Positions 43,530 through 52,917 are shown, counted from the stretch's first letter. The stretch is DNA of 64,000 nucleotides from CAXBMB01 sp052078155 (GCA_052078155.1 JBQJBP010000002.1:372001-436000), one strand, 5' to 3'. A program made the numbers and translations. The notes: generated from the letters alone by a model not told the origin.

Positions 43530-44807
43530 ATGCTGGAAGATCGTTACGGAAACTTGATCACGACGGGCTCACAGCAGGCACGGGATGCCTATGTTGAGGC
43601 GGTCGACCTTTTTCTTGCAGCCAATATCGGTGCTGTTGAAGCGCTGGAGCGGGCGGTTCAGGAAGATGAGGGATTTGCGCTGGCCTATGCCGCCATGGCG
43701 CGAAGCCATCAGCTTTCTGCAAGAATTCCTGAGGCGAAGGCGGCCATGGCCCAGGCGCTGGCATTGACGGAAGGGGTGAGCGACCGGGAGAAGAGCCATC
43801 TTGCCGTCATGGACCTGCTGATCCAGGGGCAGGGGGCAGCCGCTTATGCAGCGGCCCTGACACACCTGAAAACCCATCCCCGTGATGTTCTGATGGCCCA
43901 GCCCTTGACCAGTGTTTTTGGCTTGATCGGGTTTAGCGGATTGCCCGGCCGTGAAGCCGAGCAACTGGCATTTTTGCAGCGGTTGTCTCCTCATTACAGT
44001 GCAGATGACTGGTGGTTTAACTGCGTGCTGGCTTTTGCCCAGGCAGAGGTCGGCCAGCTGGACCCGGCCTGGGGCACCATCCAAAAATCCCTCTCTGGAA
44101 ATCCCCGCAATGCCAACGCAGCCCATTTCCGGGCACATATTCACTACGAAAAGGGCGAAACGGACGCTGGCCTGGACTATCTGGCAGATTGGCGTAAGGA
44201 CTACGAACGTGAGGGTGTCTTGCATTGCCACATTTCCTGGCATGTGGCGCTTTGGCTCTTGGCCAAGGGCGAAACGGACGCGGCCTGGGCGATGATTGAT
44301 GATGCTGTGCGTCCTGGGGCAGCCTGGGGTCCGCCGCTGAATGTGCTGACCGACACCGCCGCTTTCCTCTACCGGGCTGAGCTGGCGGGCCAGAAGGTGT
44401 CTGCGGAGCGCTGGCAGGAGGTTAGCAACTTTGCCCAACGCTTCTTCCCCAACCCGGCCCTGGCTTTTGCAGATACCCATGCGGCTCTGGCCCACGCCAT
44501 GGCAGGTGACGGGGAGGCGTTGCAAAAGATCATTGAGACGCCAACCGGTCCCGCCGGTGATGTTGTTGTTGATTTGGCGCAGGCCTTTAAGGCTTTTGCG
44601 GGGCAGGATTGGCAGGGCACGATAGAGCATCTGCTGCCGGCCCTGTCCTGTCATGAGCGGATTGGCGGCAGCCGGGCCCAGCGAGATCTTCTGGAATTCA
44701 CCTTTATGTCTGCCCTGGCCCGCAGTGGCCGGTCAGAAGAAGCCAAACTGTTCCTGACAGCCCGTCGACCTGTTCATGCCGGACTTGAGATGAGGGCGGC
44801 TGAGTGA
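43530..44807 (+). CDS. TTC38-like tetratricopeptide protein
   Basis: 425 residues from the ATG at 43530, preceded by AGAGGG; the open frame upstream is not conserved-looking. It resembles the tetratricopeptide repeat protein 38 family: DRYGNLITTGSQQARDAY at the start, a block of A-type helices (ALERAVQEDEGFALAYAAMA), VSDREKSHLAVMDLL, HPRDVLMAQPL, AHFRAHIHYEKGE and HISWHVALWLLAKGE with conserved histidines. Family function is not known. Nothing suggests a membrane or export signal. Confidence 0.82.
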   Translation: MLEDRYGNLITTGSQQARDAYVEAVDLFLAANIGAVEALERAVQEDEGFALAYAAMARSHQLSARIPEAKAAMAQALALTEGVSDREKSHLAVMDLLIQGQGAAAYAAALTHLKTHPRDVLMAQPLTSVFGLIGFSGLPGREAEQLAFLQRLSPHYSADDWWFNCVLAFAQAEVGQLDPAWGTIQKSLSGNPRNANAAHFRAHIHYEKGETDAGLDYLADWRKDYEREGVLHCHISWHVALWLLAKGETDAAWAMIDDAVRPGAAWGPPLNVLTDTAAFLYRAELAGQKVSAERWQEVSNFAQRFFPNPALAFADTHAALAHAMAGDGEALQKIIETPTGPAGDVVVDLAQAFKAFAGQDWQGTIEHLLPALSCHERIGGSRAQRDLLEFTFMSALARSGRSEEAKLFLTARRPVHAGLEMRAAE

Positions 44808-44941
44808 CCCTCTTTTGACTTACCTGCCTTGCAGAGAGACAATTACAGCCGGGATTGGAAACAAGGTAAAAAAGATAAAAATGTAAACTGTTTTGAAGCA
44901 AATGGTTGGTAAGCTCTTCTTAAGTTACTGTGCTTGGTTAA

Positions 44942-45745
44942 ATGCTGCCCATGCGTACCCCTAACATCTACCTGTTTCTGCTGTCTTTTTTGTCTGCGCT
45001 ATCCGTTGCGACAGAGGGGAAGGCCATTGAAGATGACCCCTGGCCTAAAACCCTGCAGATGACCACGCTCGAATGGCCGCCTTACGCAGGCGCTTTGGGG
45101 CACGGAGGGGCCGTGGGAGCACTGTTGCGGTCGGCCTTTGTGCGCCAGGGTCTCTACCTCAATACCACCAGCTATCCCTGGCACCGGGCCACCAGAGAGG
45201 CCATGACCCGAAAAACGGCTGTTGGCTATTACACCGCGACACAGGAAGACTGTCTGCTGAACGACGGCTTGTTGTCAGAAGTAGTGGCCTATCGGCAGAC
45301 TTATTTTGCCCAGCACCTGGCTTTTCCATTACCCCCCGAAGGATTTAGGGGATTGTCCGGCCAGACCTTTGGCAAGGTCACCGGCTACGATCCGGGTCTG
45401 GAAATTCGCAGCTTGGAAGCAACAGGACATCTCTCATCTGTCACGGGCGATGACGAAGAGCGATTGCTTCGATTGTTGGTGGCGCGCAGACTGGAAGCTG
45501 TCGCGATTGATTATCTGGTGTTTGATTATCTGACCGCCAGGGATCCTTACTTCGCTGTTCTGGACCTCTATCCACAGTCCCTGAAACCAGCCGATCCCAT
45601 CTATGCCTGCTTTGAGAACACGCCGCGGGGGGCTTACTACCGCGATCAGCTCAACCGAGGGCTAAAAGACCTGGATTTTGAGCAGGAATGGCGGCGCTGG
45701 CTGCAACTGCATTCGGTGGACCCCGACGCCTACGGCCATTCCTGA
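44942..45745 (+). CDS. Secreted SBP_bac_3-like solute-binding protein
   Basis: 267 residues. A signal peptide (IYLFLLSFLSALSVATEG) is followed by a family-3 solute-binding fold: LQMTTLEWPPYAGALG, WHRATREAM, FGKVTGYDP and RLLVARRLEAVAIDYLVFD. Such lone proteins often serve amino-acid uptake or signalling; no ABC permease or ATPase is nearby. Start at 44942 or the ATG three codons on. Its fold matches the C-terminal domain of the chemoreceptor at 35901-37715. Confidence 0.8.
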   Translation: MLPMRTPNIYLFLLSFLSALSVATEGKAIEDDPWPKTLQMTTLEWPPYAGALGHGGAVGALLRSAFVRQGLYLNTTSYPWHRATREAMTRKTAVGYYTATQEDCLLNDGLLSEVVAYRQTYFAQHLAFPLPPEGFRGLSGQTFGKVTGYDPGLEIRSLEATGHLSSVTGDDEERLLRLLVARRLEAVAIDYLVFDYLTARDPYFAVLDLYPQSLKPADPIYACFENTPRGAYYRDQLNRGLKDLDFEQEWRRWLQLHSVDPDAYGHS

Positions 45746-45781
45746 TCAAAAGGTGCGGTGAACTACAGCCTGGTTGAGAGG

Positions 45782-46747
45782 TCAGGTTGCGTCGGCGATT
45801 TTCTGTTCAATGGCGTCCCAGATGTCTGCTGAGATGTTGGTGCCGTTGAAGCGGTCGATTTCCTGGATGCCTGTCGGCGAGGTGACGTTGATTTCTGTCA
45901 GATAGTCACCGATCACGTCGATGCCGACGAAAATCATGCCTTTTTCCTTGAGCACCGGTCCGATGGTGTCACAGATCTCCTGATCCCGGGCTGTCAGTTC
46001 CACCTTCTGCGCCTGCCCGCCGACATGCATGTTGGACCTGGCTTCTCCTTCCTGGGGAACGCGGTTGGTGGCGCCGACGGCTTTGCCGTCCACCAGAATG
46101 ATGCGTTTATCCCCCTGGCGGATTTCCGGCAGGTAGCGCTGAATCACAAAAGGCTCGCGGTTGCGTTCTTCAAAGCTCTCAAGCAAGGCATTGAAGTTTT
46201 CGTCATCGGGTTTGATGTGAAAGACCCCGGCACCGCCGTTGCCGTACAGAGGTTTGATGATGATGTCCTGGTGCCGCTCACGGAAGGCCTCGATTTCCTT
46301 GCGGGAGCGGGTGATCAGGGTGGGGGGCATCAGGTCTGGAAACTGCATCACAAAGAGCTTTTCCGGGGCGTTTCGCACTTCAGCCGGATTGTTGACCACC
46401 AGCGTATGGGGGTGCACCAGGTCCAGCAGATGGGTTGCCGTGATGTAGGCCATGTCAAAGGGTGGATCCTGCCGCATCAGTATAACATCCAGATCGGCCA
46501 GGTTGAGATCCTGGTAGTCGCCCAGGGTGTAGTGGTTTCCTTCTTCCCGGCGCAATGTCATGGCCCGCCCGCGAGCCACAACCTGACCTTCGCGAAACGC
46601 CAGATCGTTGGGGTGGTAGTGGAACAGCTGATGTCCTCGCTTCTGCGCTTCCAGCCCCATGACAAAGCTGCTGTCACCATTGATATCAATGCTCTCAACG
46701 GGATCCATCTGCAGGGCTACGGACAGGTTTTTGGCGGGAAGGCTCAT
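45782..46747 (-). CDS. gshB: Glutathione synthetase
   Basis: 321 residues, ATP-grasp ligase joining glycine to gamma-glutamylcysteine. ALQMDPVESIDINGDSSF opens the chain, with MRQDPPFDM, IIKPLYGNGGAGVFHI (ATP loop) and VGIDVIGDYLTEINVTSPTG (metal and ATP residues). In many alphaproteobacteria gshB lies close to rsmI-yraN and comM, as it does here. Confidence 0.97.
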   Translation of the reverse strand: MSLPAKNLSVALQMDPVESIDINGDSSFVMGLEAQKRGHQLFHYHPNDLAFREGQVVARGRAMTLRREEGNHYTLGDYQDLNLADLDVILMRQDPPFDMAYITATHLLDLVHPHTLVVNNPAEVRNAPEKLFVMQFPDLMPPTLITRSRKEIEAFRERHQDIIIKPLYGNGGAGVFHIKPDDENFNALLESFEERNREPFVIQRYLPEIRQGDKRIILVDGKAVGATNRVPQEGEARSNMHVGGQAQKVELTARDQEICDTIGPVLKEKGMIFVGIDVIGDYLTEINVTSPTGIQEIDRFNGTNISADIWDAIEQKIADAT

Positions 46748-46824
46748 GTGGGTTCTCTTGCGTCTTAAGGCAGGGTGTGGCGGGCTTGCGCTCAGCGGGA
46801 GTGTTTTAGCAGATTACCGCCGTT

Positions 46825-47232
46825 TTACTCTGGAAAGGTTTTGTGTCGGGGCGCTTTGTCGCCTTCCTGTGACCAGTGCGGCTGCTCACTGCAGAAGATG
46901 TTGTGGGCTTCCCTGAAACTGGGTTCATCGTCCAGTGCGCCTGCGGGAACAATCATGTGGGTTTTCCGGCTGTTGAGAAAGGGTAATCCCGATCCGCAGG
47001 TGTCACAAAAGGCCGTGGAGAAGAGGCGGTCCGGCAGGCGGTAACGTTTGACGCTTTCTTCACCTGACAGCCAGCTGAATTTCTCAGCCTGGGTGAAGAG
47101 ATTGGAGGCGTGATTGCTGCCGGTCATTTTGCGGCATTGATCACAGTGACAAAAGAAGAGCTTGCCAAAGGAGCGGTCCGCCTGAAATCGAACCTTCCCG
47201 CAAAGACAGCCGCCGGTTACCTGATCTGCCAT
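46825..47232 (-). CDS. GFA-domain (glutathione-dependent formaldehyde-activating) family protein
   Basis: 135 residues from the ATG at 47232. A small zinc-binding beta fold with CLCGKVRF, CHCDQCRKMTGS and CDTCGSGLP, all the expected cysteines. GFA was named for formaldehyde-glutathione adduct chemistry, though the family is broad and that role is disputed. Its position beside gshB fits glutathione metabolism but does not prove it. Confidence 0.86.
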   Translation of the reverse strand: MADQVTGGCLCGKVRFQADRSFGKLFFCHCDQCRKMTGSNHASNLFTQAEKFSWLSGEESVKRYRLPDRLFSTAFCDTCGSGLPFLNSRKTHMIVPAGALDDEPSFREAHNIFCSEQPHWSQEGDKAPRHKTFPE

Positions 47233-47382
47233 GTTTGTCTTCCTCCCTTGCCGGCCCCTGTCGGGCTGGTCCGGCTTTTTTGTCTCCAACCTGCCAGCTC
47301 AGGCGATGGAACTGACGCAGAAAGTAGTGTCTCAGCGCTGCCCGGATTAGATCGGGCTTTGCGGAAAGACCTGTGCTGCAAG

Positions 47383-48282
47383 TCAATTAAGTTGCGTACT
47401 GAGTTTTTGCAGCAAAGCCGCAACTTCCTGTTTTTCCTGGTCGCTGTGGCTGAGCTTCAGAAAACGCTCAAATGAGCGACGGGCGTCAATCAGCTCTTCC
47501 TGCTGAGCTTGCAGCAGTCCGGCTTCGCGCCACAGTTCAGCAGAGCCTGGGGACAGCAGCAGCATGCGCTCGATCATGTCCAGCGCCCGGTCCGCCTGCT
47601 GGTGTTTCAGGTGATGAATTTTCAGATTGTTGACCAGCCGCAGCAGGATCTGGCGGTCGCTGACGGTTTGGTAGTACCGGGGTTCCAGCTCTGCGCTGTT
47701 GCCGGCCAGTGCCTTGAGCAACGCGCGCAGGTCTGCGACGTCGCAGCGTCGCCCGCCGTTGAAGGGATCCAGGATCAGCCGTTCTGCCCCCAGATCCAGC
47801 CGCAGAAGAAAGTGCCCGGGAAAGGCCAGGCCCCGGATTGTCCAGCCCAGACTTCTTGCTGTGTGAAGATAGAGCAGGGCCAGGGCGACGGGCAGACCCT
47901 GGCGCCTGTCGATCACCCGCAGGAAGTTGGCGTTTTGAGGATCGTCGTAACTGGTTTCATCCCCCAGATAGCCATAGCGTTCTGCCAGGATGGTTTGCAG
48001 CACCTGATGACGGGCCTCGAGATCGTCTTCAACCTCGAGTGATTGGGCCAGATCTGCCGCATCGCGGGTGAGCAGAGACAGGTGATGCAGATAGCGTTGC
48101 AGGGAAACGCCCGGCCGGTCCAGGGCCCCCAGCAACAAAGCTGCGATCGCGGGATTGATCTGATCATCGTCTCTGGCACCCAGTTGAGTCAGCGCTTCCA
48201 GTAAATCAGCGCGCCCCTGGCTGCTGGTGTCGAGCCCCATGTCGCCGAGAGAGAAATCTGAAGGTGTCTGATCTTCTGTCAT
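47383..48282 (-). CDS. SirB1-like transglutaminase-fold/TPR protein
   Basis: 299 residues. The SirB1 N-terminal domain includes IDRRQGLPVALALLYLHTARSLGW and FPGHFLLRLDLG, with the catalytic-type Cys absent as in other SirB1 members. A C-terminal TPR-like helical region follows (ALDMIERMLLLSPGSAELWREAGLL). Function unknown; the family is conserved next to cell-envelope or housekeeping genes. Confidence 0.82.
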   Translation of the reverse strand: MTEDQTPSDFSLGDMGLDTSSQGRADLLEALTQLGARDDDQINPAIAALLLGALDRPGVSLQRYLHHLSLLTRDAADLAQSLEVEDDLEARHQVLQTILAERYGYLGDETSYDDPQNANFLRVIDRRQGLPVALALLYLHTARSLGWTIRGLAFPGHFLLRLDLGAERLILDPFNGGRRCDVADLRALLKALAGNSAELEPRYYQTVSDRQILLRLVNNLKIHHLKHQQADRALDMIERMLLLSPGSAELWREAGLLQAQQEELIDARRSFERFLKLSHSDQEKQEVAALLQKLSTQLN

Positions 48283-48386
48283 GCTCTCTGCAAACAGGTC
48301 ACGGCCTGTAAAGTCAAGGGAGGGCTGTAGCCGTGAGGATCAATTCTGCGCGGGAAGACCCCCCCTAAGATCTCAGGTTTTTGAGC

Positions 48387-49007
48387 TTAACCGCTGGTTT
48401 TAGTGTCTTTCAGGCGCACGTAGCTGACCACCCGGCGTACATAGTTTTGATCTTTGGCATGAGCGATGACCCGGTCCAGCTCCCGCTGATTCTGGGCGAT
48501 CCCCAGGAAATAGACAGTCTGGCCCACCACATTGAGCGAGTAGTTGATGGACTCAACCTCGCTGTCCAGCAGCAGGGTGCTCAGCAGTTGCCGGTAAATC
48601 AGGGAATCCCGACCCCGGTCCAGCAGTTCCGGGTCGCCGTGAATTTTGATTTCGTTGATGACTTCCACCACGCCGTCGGTTTGCCAGGCCAGGGTCACCG
48701 CCGTGATGCGGGTTTCGACATCCTTTACCTGACCGGTCAGCAACACCCTGCCTTCCAGAATCTGCAGCTCTACGTCCTGATAGAGCTTCAGATCTTCGCG
48801 AAACCACTTTTCATTGATGGCAACGCGTATGCTGTTGTCGGCAAAGCTGGCTTCAATGCCGCGCTCCTGTGAGGCCAGAACGGCCCCTGTGGCGGCAGCG
48901 CCGACGGCCATGCCGGTTGGGCTGCAGGCGGTCAGGTAAGACAGGGCCAGCAAGCTGAAACAGACACAAGACAGTCGGTGAATTCCGGAAGGGAGTAACA
49001 AAGGCAT
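48387..49007 (-). CDS. BON-domain lipoprotein
   Basis: 206 residues from the ATG at 49007 (a longer frame reaches 49073). The signal ends in the lipobox LTAC, followed by a short hydrophobic SPTGMAVGAAATGAVLA. Two BON domains follow (IRVAINEKWFRED..QILEGRVLLTGQVKD, and QLLSTLLLDSEVESINYSLNVVGQTVYFLG). BON lipoproteins such as DolP bind anionic phospholipids in the outer membrane and maintain envelope integrity. yraN and rsmI upstream match the E. coli diaA/dolP neighbourhood. Confidence 0.9.
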   Translation of the reverse strand: MPLLLPSGIHRLSCVCFSLLALSYLTACSPTGMAVGAAATGAVLASQERGIEASFADNSIRVAINEKWFREDLKLYQDVELQILEGRVLLTGQVKDVETRITAVTLAWQTDGVVEVINEIKIHGDPELLDRGRDSLIYRQLLSTLLLDSEVESINYSLNVVGQTVYFLGIAQNQRELDRVIAHAKDQNYVRRVVSYVRLKDTKTSG

Positions 49008-49087
49008 GAAAGAGCGGATGAAAAGGCTGTGATTCAACAGGCCCAACCTGTCCTCTGAAGAGCGTCGGGTCAAGCCGTTGGGTGCCT

Positions 49088-49471
49088 CTAGCTGTGCCAG
49101 GCGTTCTTCAGATGGCGCGGCCAGGTGCCAGGTGCCAGCAGCACGGTGTCGAAGCGCAGGTCATTGCGCGACAGGCTGGGGTTCTCCTGCAAAAAGGCCT
49201 GGGCGGCGCGTGTTATCCTCAGTTTCTGCCGGGGCGTGATGGCCTCAGCGGCCAGTGCCTGCGTGGCCCGCTGTTTGACTTCGACAAAAACCAGCTGCCT
49301 GCCGCGTTTCATGATCAGGTCAATTTCGCCAACCGGCCTTTTGTACCCGCGCGCCATCAGACGATAGCCTTTGATGCGCAAGAGCAACAGCGCCAGCCTT
49401 TCTGCCAGACGCCCGCGATTGTAGGCGGCTTGTCTGACGGTCTTTGGGGTCGCTGGGTGGCGTTTCTGCAT
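49088..49471 (-). CDS. yraN: UPF0102 (YraN) endonuclease-fold protein
   Basis: 127 residues. Typical YraN: RLALLLLRIKGYRLMARGYKR, then GEIDLIMKRGRQLVFVEVKQR, the D-E-x-K core of a restriction-endonuclease fold. Function unknown; possibly a nuclease acting near DNA uptake or repair. Between rsmI and a BON lipoprotein, the widespread arrangement. Confidence 0.93.
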   Translation of the reverse strand: MQKRHPATPKTVRQAAYNRGRLAERLALLLLRIKGYRLMARGYKRPVGEIDLIMKRGRQLVFVEVKQRATQALAAEAITPRQKLRITRAAQAFLQENPSLSRNDLRFDTVLLAPGTWPRHLKNAWHS

Positions 49472-49559
49472 CCTGTCATTTCCTGCAACAAGGTTCGCCC
49501 AAGGATATCACAGGGTGCAGAAAGTAAGGCTTTTTCTACAAATGGGCGCAGCAATCTGC

Positions 49560-50432
49560 TCAGCTTCTGCCTTTGCTGAGCTCCAGCGCCCGGTTGTAGA
49601 CCTGCTTTTTCGGCAGGCCGGTCTGGGTCATAACCGCAACGACGGCATCCCGCAGGCTGGATTGACTGTCCAGAGCGGTGCGCAGCAGGTCGTCCAGCTG
49701 CTCTGCCAAGTCTTCTTCGTCCGGGGGCAGAGGTGGGCCAAAGAGCACCACGACTTCGCCTTTTGGAGGGCCGGCATCCTGATAATGCTGGACCAGTTCA
49801 CCCAAGGGTCCCCGACGCACCTCTTCAAAGAGCTTTGTCAGTTCCCTGGCCACAGCAGCGGGGCGCTTGTCCCCCAGGACAGCTGCGGCATCCTGTAAAG
49901 ACGCAGGCAGACGCTTGGCTGACTCAAAGAAAATCAAAGTGGCCGGGACGGCCTTCAATTCGTCAAAGGCCTTGCGGCGCGGGCCCGATTTGGGGGGCAG
50001 AAACCCGGCAAACATAAAGCGGTCGCTGGGAAGGCCAGACAGGCAGAGCGCGGCCAAAACGGCTGACGGACCGGGCAGGGCCGTGACGGGCAGCTCTTCC
50101 GCGACCACGGCTTTGACCAGTTTGTAACCCGGATCTGAGACCAGGGGGGTTCCCGCATCGGAAAGCAGCGCCACAGACTTGCCGCTTTTTAGCGCTTCAA
50201 TTATGCGCGGACGGATTTTATCTGCGTTGTGTTCGTGGTAGGACAGCAGAGGCCGATCAATGCTATGGGCGGACAGCAGCTTGCGGGTCACGCGGGTGTC
50301 TTCACAGGCAATCACATCGGCCTCGCGAAGCACAGCCAACGCACGCAGGCTGATATCGCCAAGATTACCAATGGGACCGGCCACCAGTTGGAGCTGGCCT
50401 GGAGCAGTGGGGGATTGCGGGTGAGCGCCCAG
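49560..50432 (-). CDS. rsmI: 16S rRNA (cytidine-1402-2'-O)-methyltransferase RsmI
   Basis: About 290 residues. LQLVAGPIGNLGDISLRAL, IACEDTRVTRKLL, LLSDAGTPLVSDPGYKLV and ALPGPSAVLAALCLSGLPSDRF are the SAM-methyltransferase (tetrapyrrole-type) motifs. It methylates the ribose of C1402 in the decoding centre. No ATG, GTG or TTG lies between the far ATG at 50648 and the conserved core. The CTG at 50432, seven bases after AAGAGG, is the best candidate; starting at 50648 would overlap the divergent lipoprotein gene by 111 bases. Confidence 0.88.
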   Translation of the reverse strand: MGAHPQSPTAPGQLQLVAGPIGNLGDISLRALAVLREADVIACEDTRVTRKLLSAHSIDRPLLSYHEHNADKIRPRIIEALKSGKSVALLSDAGTPLVSDPGYKLVKAVVAEELPVTALPGPSAVLAALCLSGLPSDRFMFAGFLPPKSGPRRKAFDELKAVPATLIFFESAKRLPASLQDAAAVLGDKRPAAVARELTKLFEEVRRGPLGELVQHYQDAGPPKGEVVVLFGPPLPPDEEDLAEQLDDLLRTALDSQSSLRDAVVAVMTQTGLPKKQVYNRALELSKGRS

Positions 50433-50537
50433 TTTGAGACCTCTTGTACTATCGGTGGCGGCCCTGCGCGGCCTGACGACCTGTCTGTGACCAGAAAAGC
50501 GGTGTTTTGCAAGGCAAAGCCGCAGGAAAGAGCAACA

Positions 50538-51863
50538 ATGCCCAAAACTTCTCTGCGACGGCTTCTCTGGGCGGTGGCCTTTTCCAGCCCCTTGCTGTTG
50601 AGCGCCTGCACCACCGACCAAGCTAAGGAAGAGGCGGCAGAAGCGCAACCGGTGACAACTGCGCCGCCTCCTGAAGCCGCTCCGGAACCGGAAGTTTCGC
50701 GCATTCCAGATGACGGCCGATCCCGTGTGGGCCTCCTACTGCCTTTGAGCGGGCGCGCGGCCCCGGCGGGCAACGCGCTGCTGAACGCCGCGCAAATGGC
50801 CCTGTTCAATCATGCCGACGACAAGCTGATCCTGGTAATCCGGGATACAGGGGGAACGGCGCTGGGGGCGCAGGTCGCAGCGCAGGAAGTCATTGATGCC
50901 GGAGCTGAGCTGATTATTGGTCCGCTCTTTGCCTCTTCTGTGGAAGCTGTGCGGCCATTGGCAGCGGCTGAGGATATTCCGGTTGTGGCCTTTTCCAACG
51001 ATACCCAGGTCGCCGGGGATGGGGTCTTTTTGCTGGGAATCACTCCGGCCAGTGAAGTGAACCGGGTCATGGATTATGCGGGCCGTCAGGGCCTGCGCAG
51101 CTATGGCATTCTGGCTCCCCGGACAGCCTACGGCGATGCAGTGATTGCCGCCGCTCAGGAGGCTGTGGCCCGGCAAGGTGGTGAAATTACAAAACTAATC
51201 ACTTATGACCCTCAGTCACAGGAAGTGGAAATCGAGGTTCAGGAACTGGCCGACTACAAAGAACGGGCTGAAGATCTGAAGGAACAGCGCGAGGCGCTCG
51301 AAGCCCAGGGTGATGAAGTGGCCGAACAGGCTCTTAAGCGTCTTGAGACACTGGATACCCTCGGCCCGCCTGCTTTTGAAGCGGTCTTGCTGCCGGCCGG
51401 CGGCAATGAGCTGCTGCGGGTGGCCCCACTGTTGCCTTACTACGATGTGGATCCGGGGGAGGTCAGATATCTGGGTACCCGTCTGTGGGATGATCCGGGG
51501 TTCGGGCGGGAGCCGGCCCTGCAGGGCGGTTGGTTTGCCGCGCCCCCGCGGGCGACCTGGAAGGCATTCCGCAAGCGGTATCTGGCCAGCTACGGGGAAG
51601 AACCCCCTCGCATTTCATCGCTGGGATATGACGCCACCGCTTTGGCGGCGGTGCTGTTGCGCGAAACAGCCGGACAGGAAGCAGCTGAGGCCTATGCTCA
51701 GGAGAAGCTGACACGTCCTCAGGGTTTTGCCGGGGTGGATGGTATCTTCCGTTTCACCCAGGCGGGCATTGCTGAGCGCGGACTGGCAGTGATGGAGCTG
51801 CAGTACAACGACGTGCAGGAACGGGAAGCGGCCCCCGCAACCTTCCAGCTGCTCACCAACTAG
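50538..51863 (+). CDS. LppC/LpoA-like periplasmic-binding lipoprotein
   Basis: 441 residues from the ATG at 50538, preceded by AGGAAAG; the frame upstream to 50229 is antisense to rsmI. Lipobox LLSAC, a Pro/Ala/Glu linker, then a type-I periplasmic-binding fold (RVGLLLPLSGRAAPAGNALLNAAQMAL, ELIIGPLFASSVEAV, VAFSNDTQVAG). LpoA relatives activate penicillin-binding protein 1A in gammaproteobacteria; in alphaproteobacteria the role is not settled. A 60-residue charged helix (VEIEVQELADYKERAEDL) is inserted. Divergent to rsmI as in many genomes. Confidence 0.85.
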   Translation: MPKTSLRRLLWAVAFSSPLLLSACTTDQAKEEAAEAQPVTTAPPPEAAPEPEVSRIPDDGRSRVGLLLPLSGRAAPAGNALLNAAQMALFNHADDKLILVIRDTGGTALGAQVAAQEVIDAGAELIIGPLFASSVEAVRPLAAAEDIPVVAFSNDTQVAGDGVFLLGITPASEVNRVMDYAGRQGLRSYGILAPRTAYGDAVIAAAQEAVARQGGEITKLITYDPQSQEVEIEVQELADYKERAEDLKEQREALEAQGDEVAEQALKRLETLDTLGPPAFEAVLLPAGGNELLRVAPLLPYYDVDPGEVRYLGTRLWDDPGFGREPALQGGWFAAPPRATWKAFRKRYLASYGEEPPRISSLGYDATALAAVLLRETAGQEAAEAYAQEKLTRPQGFAGVDGIFRFTQAGIAERGLAVMELQYNDVQEREAAPATFQLLTN

Positions 51864-51894
51864 CAACGAGGCTCTACCTGCTCAGAGTCCGATC

Positions 51895-51942
51895 GGTTCA
51901 GGAAAAGCGCGAGGCGCGTCCAGCGAACCCAACCATGCCCCA
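51895..51942 (+). repeat. Possible dispersed repeat fragment
   Basis: GATCGGTTCAGGAAAAGCGCGAGGCGCG and CAACCATGCCCCAG resemble the right end of copies R1 and R5 (CAAAGCGCTTC..ATCATGCCCCAG). A short hairpin TCCCCT/AGGGGA lies at 51984-52001. Weak match; could be chance. Confidence 0.3.
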
Positions 51943-52053
51943 GAGTTGAGCCAGGTTTAGCCTAGCCGGGTTTTGAGGAAACATCCCCTGACCAGAGGGG
52001 ACATGGTTACGCTGTGATGGCTCCTGACCTGCTGTCCGGTCAACGGAATGCCA

Positions 52054-52917
52054 TCAGGCTTGCAGCGTTGGCCGTGCCGTCTTTTTGACGCGGAAATCAT
52101 CGCGCCAGTGGATGGTTTTGTCCTGAACCATGGTGGGATTGGCCGGACACATGGCACAGATGTCTTCCACTTTCTGATTGAGGAAGGTTTCCAGCTCTTC
52201 CTGGCTGGCATCTGCTGAGAGGGGAACATAGTGGGTGTAGTCCCGCCAGTCAGGATGGTCCTTCAGGTCAAACTTTGACAACACCTGATCCAGGTAAGCA
52301 ATAGGGGGGCATTTCCAGAGCTTACCTTCGTGCAGCTGCATGCACTTTTTGCAGTCACAAACGGACCAGCTGCGCGCCGCATTGGCGTCTTTGTATGGCC
52401 GCATGTCATAGCCGTTGCCCAGATAGTTGCGCGACCAGTCCCCTTCCATTTCTTCGAAATGGACTTCAATCAGGGAATCGTCCTGGCCATAGGAAAGGGC
52501 TTCCTGGACCCGTTTGATGTGATCCAGATACTCCGGGGACTGGGAATGCACTGAAATGGCGATGCGCGTGTTGGTGTCCTGCAGAGTCTGAACCAGATCG
52601 GGCTGGCGATGCAGGAAATAGCCGTTGGAGGTGACCTGTCGAATGCTGTCTGGCCAGTGCCGGGCGGCAATTCTCACCAGCTCACAAAGGTCCGGATTCA
52701 GGGTTGGTTCACCGCCCACCAGGCGAAATTTCTTGGGTTTGATCCGGCCGGACCAGTCGGACAGCCAGGCTTCCATGGTGTCCGGGCTGAGATGGCCTTT
52801 GAATTTGTAGTTGCTGTAGTGGCGACAGCCGTCACAGCTGAGGTTGCAGCTGTGGGTGACATGGATTTCCAGGGCACGGGTGACACAGGCGTCTCCCTCT
52901 TTTCCCAACATCATCAT
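52054..52917 (-). CDS. Radical SAM protein with extra cysteine clusters
   Basis: About 287 residues from the first ATG (52917); a TTG start 21 bases upstream is also possible. The radical SAM triad is CNLSCDGC within EIHVTHSCNLSC, with RLVGGEPTLNP (GGE motif) and VTSNGYFL. The C-terminal third adds cysteines in WSVCDCKKCMQL, KCPP and DICAMCP, as if holding an auxiliary Fe-S cluster. Substrate unknown; no carrier or peptide partner is adjacent. It is bracketed by a dispersed repeat and a repeat-like fragment. Confidence 0.85.
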   Translation of the reverse strand: MMMLGKEGDACVTRALEIHVTHSCNLSCDGCRHYSNYKFKGHLSPDTMEAWLSDWSGRIKPKKFRLVGGEPTLNPDLCELVRIAARHWPDSIRQVTSNGYFLHRQPDLVQTLQDTNTRIAISVHSQSPEYLDHIKRVQEALSYGQDDSLIEVHFEEMEGDWSRNYLGNGYDMRPYKDANAARSWSVCDCKKCMQLHEGKLWKCPPIAYLDQVLSKFDLKDHPDWRDYTHYVPLSADASQEELETFLNQKVEDICAMCPANPTMVQDKTIHWRDDFRVKKTARPTLQA

